A stretch of DNA of 37,627 nucleotides, taken from Xanthobacteraceae bacterium. GTDB taxonomy: Bacteria; Pseudomonadota; Alphaproteobacteria; Rhizobiales; Xanthobacteraceae. Location of the stretch: assembly GCA_019745775.1 (NCBI GenBank), contig JAIESR010000004.1:1-37627 (forward strand), given 5' to 3'. Below are positions 1-7,674 of this stretch, piece after piece. The translations under genes were made by a program, and so were the position numbers. Every line of letters begins with the position of its first letter. Position 1 is the stretch's first letter. The notes beneath the pieces are model-generated. The model ran no database searches, was not told the origin of the DNA, and saw only the letters and a list, made by a program, of their open reading frames with translations.

Positions 1-14
1 ACTTGCGACCCATG

Positions 15-40
15 GCAACACCTCTCTAAGAAGGTGTTGC
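15..40. repeat. Hairpin-forming inverted repeat at window edge
   Basis: A perfect 9-bp inverted repeat (15-23 with 32-40, arm GCAACACCT) encloses an 8-base loop. No clear T-run follows on either strand, so it is a poor match to an intrinsic terminator. It may be the end of an intergenic repeat or mobile element that continues beyond the window. I cannot identify it further. Confidence 0.4.
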
Positions 41-59
41 ACTTCGTTTGTGAACTTAG

Positions 60-112
60 GGAATCCAGTCTTGAGCTGCCCTGGGTCCCCGCTTTCGCGG
101 GGACGAGCGGGA
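60..112. repeat. REP-like palindromic intergenic sequence
   Basis: A perfect 8-bp stem (85-92 with 97-104, arm GTCCCCGC) with a 4-base loop lies in a short block that resembles the GC-rich palindromic intergenic repeats common in Rhizobiales genomes. The family resemblance is from memory. The stem itself is visible. It lies downstream of the TPP-enzyme gene, which stops at 212 on the minus strand, so it could also stabilise or terminate that transcript. Nothing else is recognisable in 1-211. Confidence 0.45.
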
Positions 113-211
113 GAGAGCGAACCAACTTAACTGAGAAATACTCTAGCGGCGGCGTCCCGAACGCGGCCTGCCACCGCACGGCGGACGCAATCGTTCACGC
201 CAGATCGGTGC

Positions 212-2020
212 TTACGCCAAGATGGTGCGCACCTCGACCACCGCGACACGGCCCTTCTCCACCTCGGCGACCGCCTCCTTGAACACGCCGGCGAGCTCCG
301 CCGGATCGAAGATCGGGCCCTTGGCCCAGGCGCCGTAGCCGCGCGCCACCGTGGCGTGGTCGATGTCGGGGTCGACCATGCGCTGGCCGATCCAGGCATT
401 CTCGAGCGGCCGGTGGCGATCCTCGGCGACGTGCATCTGGTGCTTCTCGTCGTTGCCCCAGGTGGTGTTGTTGTTGATCACCAGCAGCATCGGCGCGCGC
501 ATGTGCACGGCGCTCCAGATCGCGCCCGCCGACATGATGAAGTCGCCGTCGCCCATCAGGCCGACGCAGAACTTGCCCATGTCGCGGCAGGCGATCGCTG
601 CGCCTGCCATCGCGCCCGGGCCGTAGCCGACGCCGCCGCCGCCGTTGGTGCCGAGATAGTGGCCGGCGCCGGGAAACTGGAAGATGCCCTCCGGGAAGCT
701 CGCCGAATTGCGCATCGCGAGCAGCCAGTTCTTGTCCTTCACCGCGTTCCACAGCTCGGTGACCATGCGGCCCGGGCGGATCGGCCGGTCGTCCCAGCCC
801 TTGCGCGCATTCTCGGCCTGGCGGGCACGCAGCGTCTTGTGACGCTCGTTCGCGGCCTGCTTGCGCTCCTCGACCCTGGCGCGCGCGCCGGCGTCCTTTT
901 CCAGCCGCGCCCGAAGTACCGCGTTGAGCTGCTGCATGCCGTAGAGCGGATCGCAGTTGATCTGCACGTCGACCAGCGGCGCCGCGCCGCGGTAGTAGGA
1001 CCAGGAGCTCGGCGACATGTCGTTGAACGACATGTCGACGACCTTGCGGCCGGCGCGCAGCCGGCCCGAGCCGACGTTCTCCTTGCGCTCGGTGTAGCCG
1101 TCGAGCAGGCTCGCGAGGTCGCGGCAGTCGATGGCGACCACGACGTCGGCCTCCTTCACGATCTCGCGGTCGCCCGAGACGCTTTGCGGATGCGCGGTCG
1201 GGAACGCGATGATGCCGTTGTCGTCGCGATAGTGGGCGCCGGTGAGCTCGACCAGCTCGACCAGCGGCCCGGTGACGGCGGGATTGATGCCGAAGCGGCC
1301 GCCGACGATCAGCGGCAACTTCGATCCGAGCAGCGCGTCGGTGGCGGCCGCCAGCGCTTCCGGGTGGGGCGCGACCGGCGCCGCCGGCTGGAAGAATTTC
1401 GGGTCCGGCATGGTCACCGGCGTTTCGATCTTCTGCTCCTGGATGCCGCAGTCGAGCGTGACGTAGACCGGGCCGCGCGGCTGCGTCAGCGCCACCTTGT
1501 GCGCCTTCGCGATGGCGTCGAGATGCCACTGCGGCGTGGTCGGCTCTTCCGTCCACTTCACGTAGTTCTTGACGATGTCCGATTGCGTCGAGGCGCAATG
1601 CAGCCAGTCGATCCAGCGGCGGTCGGCGGGATCGAGCGGGCCGGAGCCGCCGAGCACCAGCACCGGCGCGTGATCGCCGAACGCGTTGTAGACGCCCATC
1701 GAGCCGTTCATCAGGCCGACGAGGTCGTGCAGGATGCAGACCCCGATGCGGCCCGTGGCCTTGGCGTAGCCGTGCGCCATCGAGACCGCGATCTGCTCAT
1801 GCGTCGTGAGCACCATCTTGGGCTTGTGGTTGCGGCCATAGTTGACGAGCGAGTCGTGCAGGCCGCGATAGCTCGATCCCGGCAGCAGGAAGACATAATC
1901 GATGTCCAGGCGGCTGAGCAGCTCGACCATCGCGTCGGACCAGTATTCCGGGTCGCGCTTGTTGGCCGGCAGATTGACCGGTGCTTCGCTCAGGAAACGC
2001 TGATTGACGTGCTCGTTCAT
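212..2020 (-). CDS. Thiamine-diphosphate-dependent enzyme, acetolactate synthase/decarboxylase-like
   Basis: This 602-residue protein has the three-domain layout of the acetolactate synthase / benzoylformate decarboxylase superfamily, which acts on 2-oxo acids or acyl-CoA analogues using thiamine diphosphate. The N-terminal PYR domain carries the activating glutamate, Glu75 in THEQ. The C-terminal PP domain has the GDG...NN cofactor/Mg motif, with GDG at 490-492 and NNN about 516-518. The middle domain contains a charged, Arg/Lys-rich stretch around residues 375-415 that is not typical of acetolactate synthase. No regulatory small subunit is nearby, so biosynthetic IlvB is unlikely. It lies 43 bases downstream of a Bug-family receptor on the same strand and is probably in one operon with two of them, which suggests catabolism of an imported carboxylate. 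The substrate is unknown. Confidence 0.85.
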   Translation of the reverse strand: MNEHVNQRFLSEAPVNLPANKRDPEYWSDAMVELLSRLDIDYVFLLPGSSYRGLHDSLVNYGRNHKPKMVLTTHEQIAVSMAHGYAKATGRIGVCILHDLVGLMNGSMGVYNAFGDHAPVLVLGGSGPLDPADRRWIDWLHCASTQSDIVKNYVKWTEEPTTPQWHLDAIAKAHKVALTQPRGPVYVTLDCGIQEQKIETPVTMPDPKFFQPAAPVAPHPEALAAATDALLGSKLPLIVGGRFGINPAVTGPLVELVELTGAHYRDDNGIIAFPTAHPQSVSGDREIVKEADVVVAIDCRDLASLLDGYTERKENVGSGRLRAGRKVVDMSFNDMSPSSWSYYRGAAPLVDVQINCDPLYGMQQLNAVLRARLEKDAGARARVEERKQAANERHKTLRARQAENARKGWDDRPIRPGRMVTELWNAVKDKNWLLAMRNSASFPEGIFQFPGAGHYLGTNGGGGVGYGPGAMAGAAIACRDMGKFCVGLMGDGDFIMSAGAIWSAVHMRAPMLLVINNNTTWGNDEKHQMHVAEDRHRPLENAWIGQRMVDPDIDHATVARGYGAWAKGPIFDPAELAGVFKEAVAEVEKGRVAVVEVRTILA

Positions 2021-2063
2021 CGACTTGTCCTATCCTTCTTCTGAACCTCGTTCGCACCATAGC

Positions 2064-3077
2064 CTATTTTCTCGGGATGATGACCTGCTTGAGCCGCTCG
2101 ATCACCGACGGCGGCGTGGCATAGATGGACTCCACGACCCGCTGCACCTGGTCAGCCGGCACCGGCTCGATCGGCGCTTCGAGCCGCGACGCCTCGTCGA
2201 GGAATCTCCGGTCGTGCATCATCTCCCAGAACGCCTTGCGCAGCGCCGCCGCGCGGTCGGCGGGAACGCCCGACGCCATGAAGAAGCCGACGCCGACGTC
2301 GTCGGGCGCGTCGAGGATTTGCACCATCTGCCGCTCCTCCCCGCGCGTGAGCTCGGCGAATGACGGGAGATCGGGCATGTCCGGCGCCTTCGGGCCGGTG
2401 CGGAACAGGAATTTCAGCTTGCCCTCGCGGATCCAGTCCGGCTTCACCGTGGTCCAGCCGGTCCAGTAGTTCGAGCGGCCGTCGATCTCGCGGCGCTCGA
2501 TCGCGAGATTGATGTCGGCGCCGCCGCGATAGCCGGGCACCAGCTTGAACTTGGTGCCGAGCACGGCGTTCGAAAGGGTCGGTATCCAGTAATTGCCGGA
2601 GCCAACGCCGGTCGAGCCCATGGCCAGTTCGACCTTCCTGGCGCCGTCGAGCGTCGTGGCGGCCGCCGTGTGCCAAACCGCGACCACGCCCGGCCGCGCG
2701 GTCAGAGAGCCCAGCCACTGCAAGGCCGCCGAATCGAAGCGTGTGTTGCGCAGCAGCGGTACCAGCAGCGACGGACTCAGAATTTCGGCGATGACGGTGC
2801 CGTCCTTGGGCGCGACCTGCGAGACGAACTCGACCGACTGCAGTCCGCCCGCGCCCGGCATCTGGATGAGAATGACGGTCGGATTGCCCGGGATATGGCG
2901 GCCGATATGATCGGTGACGAGCTTGCCGTAGAGTCCGACCGAGCCGCCCATGTTGCTCGGAATGATGAGTTGGACGGTCTTGCCGCGATAGAAGTCGGCG
3001 ACGCCCTGCGCACCGGCCGAAGACATGCCGACGCATAGTGCAACAACCGCGGCAATACCGGTTCTATCGAGCTGCAT
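2064..3077 (-). CDS. Bug/TctC-family periplasmic substrate-binding protein (copy 1)
   Basis: This 337-residue exported receptor belongs to the tripartite tricarboxylate transporter (TctC/Bug) family, whose members bind carboxylates in the periplasm. It has an N-terminal signal peptide (about residues 1-23, ending SAGAQ). Next come the family's first strand (KTVQLIIP), the PGAGG loop near residue 75 and the PKDGT segment near 90. The length is normal for the family. It is the middle gene of a probable three-gene operon, 95 bases after the other receptor gene and 43 bases before the TPP enzyme. No TctA or TctB membrane subunits are in the window, so it is an orphan receptor here. The ligand cannot be predicted. 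Confidence 0.85.
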   Translation of the reverse strand: MQLDRTGIAAVVALCVGMSSAGAQGVADFYRGKTVQLIIPSNMGGSVGLYGKLVTDHIGRHIPGNPTVILIQMPGAGGLQSVEFVSQVAPKDGTVIAEILSPSLLVPLLRNTRFDSAALQWLGSLTARPGVVAVWHTAAATTLDGARKVELAMGSTGVGSGNYWIPTLSNAVLGTKFKLVPGYRGGADINLAIERREIDGRSNYWTGWTTVKPDWIREGKLKFLFRTGPKAPDMPDLPSFAELTRGEERQMVQILDAPDDVGVGFFMASGVPADRAAALRKAFWEMMHDRRFLDEASRLEAPIEPVPADQVQRVVESIYATPPSVIERLKQVIIPRK

Positions 3078-3172
3078 CAGGCGCTCCCCCGTGCTCGCGA
3101 CTCTCGTTGCCGCCGGCGGGGCGGCGCGGGTCGCGTTTGGCTACCGATACTACGCCGGGCCTGGAACCTTAA

Positions 3173-4177
3173 CTAGTCGCCGGAAATCCTGCGCGTCGCC
3201 TCGACCACGTCGGCGGGCGTCTTGTAGAGCTCCTTCAGGAAGGCCTCGATCTCGGGCGCCGACATCGGCGCGATCGTGAGCCGCTGCTTGTTTGTCTCGG
3301 CGACGAATTCCGGATCCTTCAGCGTCGCCTCGAAGGCGGCGCGCAGTGCGGCATAGCGATCCGCCGGCACCGCTTTCGGGACGATATAGGGCCGCCCGAC
3401 CACCGACGAGGCCGTCAGCAGGTCGAGGATCTGTCGCTTGCGCGGATCGGTCAGCACATCGCGGGCGACCAGCGAGGTCGCGGGCATGTCGGCGACCAGC
3501 GCACGCGAGAAACGCAGATGCACGGTGACCTTCTTCTCGCGCACCCACTGTTCCGGCACGCTGGTCCAGCCGATGCAGTCGCCGTCGAGCTCGCCGCGCT
3601 CGATCGCGATGCGCTTCTCGGTCGAGCCGGGATAGCCCGTCACCTGCCTGACGCGCACGCCGAACAGGTCGCTCAACATCTTGCTGTCGATATAAGACGC
3701 GGTGCCGACGCCGGTGACGCCGAAATTCACCTGCGGGCGCTTGAGCAAATCCTGCCAGTCCTTGATGCCGGTGCCGTTCCAGGTGTGGCAGACGCGGAAA
3801 TCCTCGGTGACGCTGCCGAGCCAGGCGAAATCCAGGAAGTTCGCGCCGATCTTCTGCGGCACCGTCACCGACTGGGTGATCAGCCCGGGATTGAACGCGT
3901 TGATCACGGTGCCGTCGGTCGGCGCGGCGGTGGCGACGTAGCGCACGGAATTGAGGCTCGCCGCGCCCGGCATGTTCTGCACGATGACGTTCGGCTGCCC
4001 CGGGATGTGGCGGCCGATATGGCGCGAGAGCACGCGCGCGTAGTGGTCGTAGCCGCCGCCCGCAGAAAACCCGACGATGATGCGGACGGTCTTGCCCCTG
4101 TAGAAGCTCTCGACGTCCTGCGCGGCGGCCGCAGTCACAAACAGCGCAAGAGCCGCCAGCGAAACCACAAACCGCAT
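3173..4177 (-). CDS. Bug/TctC-family periplasmic substrate-binding protein (copy 2)
   Basis: This is a second receptor of the Bug/TctC family, 334 residues, with a clear signal peptide (MRFVVSLAALALF... ending AAAAQ, about residues 1-20). It shares with its neighbour the FYRGKTV start of the mature protein, the GRHIPG segment, a PGA loop and an APxDGT segment, so the two are paralogues. They have diverged strongly elsewhere, which suggests different ligands or an old duplication. It is the first gene of the probable operon receptor-receptor-TPP enzyme. Bug receptors often occur without membrane subunits and may work with a transporter encoded elsewhere. Confidence 0.85.
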   Translation of the reverse strand: MRFVVSLAALALFVTAAAAQDVESFYRGKTVRIIVGFSAGGGYDHYARVLSRHIGRHIPGQPNVIVQNMPGAASLNSVRYVATAAPTDGTVINAFNPGLITQSVTVPQKIGANFLDFAWLGSVTEDFRVCHTWNGTGIKDWQDLLKRPQVNFGVTGVGTASYIDSKMLSDLFGVRVRQVTGYPGSTEKRIAIERGELDGDCIGWTSVPEQWVREKKVTVHLRFSRALVADMPATSLVARDVLTDPRKRQILDLLTASSVVGRPYIVPKAVPADRYAALRAAFEATLKDPEFVAETNKQRLTIAPMSAPEIEAFLKELYKTPADVVEATRRISGD

Positions 4178-4312
4178 GATGACCTGCCTTGATCCTGCCC
4201 CACGGCAAGTAAGGCACAGGCCAGCCCCAGCGCCAAGCGCACGCGGCGCCGCATGCGCGGGCGCACAATCATCGAAGCATGCTTGGCAGGAGCTAAGCGG
4301 CGGCGAGCCTGG

Positions 4313-5065
4313 CTACCACTTGTAGTTCAGGCCGCCGCGGACGGTGACAACCTGATGCTCGAAGCGCGAGCGATAAAGTCCGACGTTCCCGGAAGGTCCA
4401 CCCACAGTCCAGTCGCCGAAGTCGGCGTACAGAGCCTCGATCTTCGCAGTCCAGTTGCGCGCGAACATGTGCTCGACGCCGCCGCCGACGGTCCAGCCTG
4501 CCCTGGTCTTGTTGCTGGTGTATTCGGGTGCCGGCAGGGAAGCCAGGCCCCACGAGTCCTTGAAATGCGCGATCGCCAGCCCGCCGGTGATGTACAACAG
4601 CGTCGGCGAGAGCGTCACGCCGAGCCGGCCGCGAACGGTCGCCATCCATGTGAGCTGGGTCGTCGCGTTCACCGGCGCGAACGTGGCGGGAGGGCCGATG
4701 ATGGCGCTCGCCTTGTTGCTGACGCCGCTGAAATCGGCCTCGAGCCCGTAGACGACGCTGCCCGACTGGAAATTGTATCCGACCTGCCCGCCGCCGGCGA
4801 AACCCGCCTTGCGGGGCTTCCAGAATTCGACACCGAGCGGAGCGCGGTTCACACCGCCGATGTCGTCGCCGACATCAGCGAACGCGGCGTGGTTCCAAGC
4901 GACGCCGGCATGGACGCCGATGTAGAAGCCGGCCCAACTCGACACCACCACGACAGGCGCCGGCGCCTTGACCGGCATCCGCGCGGGAAGGTCGGCGGCA
5001 AGCGCGCTGGCGGAGAATGCCGCCACCGAAACGGTGGTCAGCAGGTAACGACGAAATATGCCCAT
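4313..5065 (-). CDS. Omp25-type 8-stranded outer-membrane beta-barrel protein (porin family), copy A
   Basis: This 250-residue protein has a signal peptide (MGIFRRYLLTTVSVAAFSAS...ALAA, cleavage about 24) and a short Pro/Ala-rich linker. It then has SWAGFYIGVHAG, the hallmark first strand of the rhizobial Omp25/porin family, and ends in aromatic-terminated strands (GGLNYKW). I chose the ATG at 5065 because the signal peptide starts there; nine upstream in-frame residues look non-coding. It is about 80% identical by eye to the barrel at 6781-7539. The differences cluster at residues 64-78, 118-138, 173-183 and 221-231, probably the four surface loops. It follows an acyl-ligase gene by 145 bases, the same arrangement as its paralogue. 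Confidence 0.88.
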   Translation of the reverse strand: MGIFRRYLLTTVSVAAFSASALAADLPARMPVKAPAPVVVVSSWAGFYIGVHAGVAWNHAAFADVGDDIGGVNRAPLGVEFWKPRKAGFAGGGQVGYNFQSGSVVYGLEADFSGVSNKASAIIGPPATFAPVNATTQLTWMATVRGRLGVTLSPTLLYITGGLAIAHFKDSWGLASLPAPEYTSNKTRAGWTVGGGVEHMFARNWTAKIEALYADFGDWTVGGPSGNVGLYRSRFEHQVVTVRGGLNYKW

Positions 5066-5210
5066 GAAGAGCCCGCCCCCGGGGTCGACCAAAGCTTATT
5101 CTTACGGGAACCGAAGGATTCCAGCTATGGCGCCAGCGCAACACTGACAGATTAATCGGCCCGGCCCTGCCCCTTCGCCATTCTCCCGCGCCGTCCAAAA
5201 AGTAGCGATT

Positions 5211-6656
5211 TCATAATGTTTTCGCCATTTCCTGAAGCCGCCGACGATCGACCTTGCCCGCCGTATTGCGCGGGATTTCCGGCACCTGGACGACCCGCAC
5301 CGGGGCCTGGCCGGCCGGCACCTTGCGGGCGCAATGGGCCCGCATCGCCTCCGAATCGAGGATCGTGTTGGCCGTGACGAGCGCCCAGGCTTCCTCGATA
5401 CCCAGCGCATTGAGGCGCCCGAAGGCCGCCGCCAGGACCACGCCCGGGTAAGCCATGAGCGCCGACTCGATCGTTTCAGGACTGATCTTCTCGCCGCCGA
5501 GATCGATGATCGTCTTCTCGCGACCGGAAACCACCAGCACGCCGTCTTCGGTGACACGACCGAGGTCGCCCGGATAGAACCATCCGTCGCGAAAAAACGC
5601 CTCCGAGCCCGGCGGATTGCCGAGGTAGCCATCGACACAGGTGTGGCCGCGGAAACGAATGAGCCCTTCAGTACCCGGGATAAGCGCGCGGCCCGCCGCG
5701 TCGGCGGATTGCACGGTCATTCCTGGCGCGACGTAGCCGACCGCACCGGCGGTGCCGGCGATGTGGTGCGAGGGCGCGGACGCCACCGGACTGCCCTCGG
5801 TCGCGCCATAGGCGGAAACGACATGCGAGCACATTGCGGCACGTGCCCGATCGGCGAGCGGCTTCGACAACAGGCTGCCGACCGACAGGATCGCCTCGAA
5901 CGGCGATGAGAACGCCGGCGAGCGTTCGTAATAGTCGAGGAATTCCGCGATCCCGCCCGGCGACGCCACCATGCATTGCACATTGTACAGCGTGAACGCC
6001 TGCATGGTTTCGGCGGCGTCGCGACCGCGTAGGAACAGCGTGCCTCCGCGCGCCAGCATGTGGATGCCCCACAGGAATCCGATATTGGCGCCGATGCCAA
6101 CGTCCACGAACGTCCGCGCGCAGGTGGGAACTCGGTTTCCGAATGCGACGTCGTACGCCTGGAGGCGGCGGATGATCATGTCGTGACTGAGCGCTACTGC
6201 CTTCGCACGGCCCGTCGTACCGGAGGTGAGGATGATCCGCGCGGCAGCATGGCGGTCCTGCGCCGCCGCGGCCGGCGGCGGCGCGCCATCACCGGCGATC
6301 CATGCGCCGTCGGCCGCGACGACGCGCGCTGCGTTGTGAACGGGACCCGCGACGTCGGAGATCGCGACCTCGACTTGGCACTCGGCCGGGACCGACGGCT
6401 CGACGCTCGACACGCCGATCGCACCGATGCGCCCAAGCCCGAGGAGCAGGATCCAGTGCAGCACCGGATCGGCACAGATCACCGCGACCGTGTCCCCGCC
6501 CTCGATGCCCTGCGCCAACGCGTAGCGCGCGGCATTGTTCGAAAGCGCCGCCAGCCGGCCGTAGCTGACCAGGCCGATCGCCCTGCCCGGGGCACAGATC
6601 GCGGGCGCCGTCGGCTGATGCCGCGCCTGAAAAAGGAATGCGTCAAAGATGTTCAA
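5211..6656 (-). CDS. AMP-forming acyl-CoA synthetase / adenylating ligase (ANL superfamily), copy A
   Basis: This 481-residue member of the acyl-CoA synthetase / NRPS adenylation / luciferase superfamily activates a carboxylate with ATP to an acyl-adenylate and then usually transfers it to a thiol. It has the P-loop A3 motif (LTSGTTGRAK, about 143-152), A5 YGATEG (283-288), A7 YPGD with Asp364, the A8 hinge GREKTIIDLGG (378-388), and the A10 catalytic lysine Lys468 in NTAGKVDRR. All key residues are present, so it should be active. It is somewhat shorter than typical acyl-CoA synthetases. It is paralogous to the ligase at 7675-9132 and, like it, sits upstream of a barrel gene. The substrate is unknown. 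Confidence 0.88.
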   Translation of the reverse strand: MNIFDAFLFQARHQPTAPAICAPGRAIGLVSYGRLAALSNNAARYALAQGIEGGDTVAVICADPVLHWILLLGLGRIGAIGVSSVEPSVPAECQVEVAISDVAGPVHNAARVVAADGAWIAGDGAPPPAAAAQDRHAAARIILTSGTTGRAKAVALSHDMIIRRLQAYDVAFGNRVPTCARTFVDVGIGANIGFLWGIHMLARGGTLFLRGRDAAETMQAFTLYNVQCMVASPGGIAEFLDYYERSPAFSSPFEAILSVGSLLSKPLADRARAAMCSHVVSAYGATEGSPVASAPSHHIAGTAGAVGYVAPGMTVQSADAAGRALIPGTEGLIRFRGHTCVDGYLGNPPGSEAFFRDGWFYPGDLGRVTEDGVLVVSGREKTIIDLGGEKISPETIESALMAYPGVVLAAAFGRLNALGIEEAWALVTANTILDSEAMRAHCARKVPAGQAPVRVVQVPEIPRNTAGKVDRRRLQEMAKTL

Positions 6657-6780
6657 GGCAGGCGCTCAGACCGGACGATATCTCATCTTCATGCGCAACG
6701 AGGATCAAAGCACGCAGGCCAAGCCGCGCGCCAGCAAATCGTCCGAGGAGCAAATCAGGTCGCAAAGGCGCAGTGGCCGC

Positions 6781-7539
6781 TCACCACTTGTAGTTCAGGC
6801 CGCCGCGGACGGTGACGACCTGGTGCTCGAAGCGCGAGCGGTAGGGCCCGGAGAGGCCTGCACCCTGGGCATGGGGGATCGTCCAGTCGCCGAAATCGGC
6901 GTACAGCGCCTCGATCTTCGCGGTCCAGTTGCGCGCGAACATGTGCTCGACGCCGCCGCCGACGGTCCATCCGGTACGCGTCTTGTTGCTGACGTATTCG
7001 GGCACCGGAGCGAAGATCGAGCCCCACGAATCCTTGAAATGCGCAACCGCTAATCCACCGGTCACGTATAACAGCGTCGGCGACAGCGTCACACCCAGCC
7101 GGCCGCGCACCGTTGCCATCCAGTTGAGCTGCGTCGAGACATTCACTGTGCTGTTGAACCCCGGCGTCACGACGGTGGTGCTGTATTTGTTGGAAACTCC
7201 GCTGAAATCGGCTTCGAGCCCGTAGACAACGCTGCCGGACTGGAAATTGTAGCCGATCTGTCCGCCGCCGGCGAAACCAGCCCTGTGCGGCTTCCAGAAT
7301 TCGACGCCGCGCGGCGCCCGCTCGGTATTGCCGGCGTTGTCGCCGACCTCAGCAAATGCGGCATGGTTCCATGCGACGCCGGCGTGGACACCGATGTAGA
7401 AGCCGGCCCAGCTCGGAGCCACGACGACGGGAGCCGGCGCCTTCACCGGCATGCGCGCCGGGATGTCCGCGGCCATCGCACCATTGGAGAGCGCCACCGC
7501 CGAAACGGTGGCAAGAAGGTAACGCCGCATTCCGCCCAT
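6781..7539 (-). CDS. Omp25-type 8-stranded outer-membrane beta-barrel protein (porin family), copy B
   Basis: This 252-residue paralogue of the barrel at 4313-5065 has a signal peptide (MGGMRRYLLATVSAVALS...AMAA). The mature start DIPARMPVKAPAPVV, the SWAGFYIGVHAG first strand and the final GGLNYKW are shared with that copy. The start at 7539 is set by the signal peptide; about 45 in-frame residues upstream look like untranslated sequence. Part of the 135-bp stretch upstream resembles the stretch upstream of copy A, including a conserved block near 7593-7625 (compare 5113-5145), so the duplicated unit carried its own leader. A role in outer-membrane permeability or structure is inferred from the family. 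Confidence 0.88.
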   Translation of the reverse strand: MGGMRRYLLATVSAVALSNGAMAADIPARMPVKAPAPVVVAPSWAGFYIGVHAGVAWNHAAFAEVGDNAGNTERAPRGVEFWKPHRAGFAGGGQIGYNFQSGSVVYGLEADFSGVSNKYSTTVVTPGFNSTVNVSTQLNWMATVRGRLGVTLSPTLLYVTGGLAVAHFKDSWGSIFAPVPEYVSNKTRTGWTVGGGVEHMFARNWTAKIEALYADFGDWTIPHAQGAGLSGPYRSRFEHQVVTVRGGLNYKW

Positions 7540-7674
7540 GAAGGCCCCCGCCCTCGGGTTGAGATTTCGGCTCCAATCTACGGCAGTACGCGGATTCCCA
7601 CTATGGCGCGGCAGCAACACTGCCGGACAATCTGTGGAATTTGCCCGCTGCCCCGACCACCGGAAAATCGCCAA

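Noticed and set aside
356-2044. Long plus-strand open frame opposite the TPP-enzyme gene
   Set aside because: It is an antisense frame kept open by high GC and codon bias of the real gene. It is Arg/Asp/His-rich and has no recognisable motif. The same reasoning removes the other long frames opposite or shifted against pepA, mobA, yheS-like, ppx and purM.
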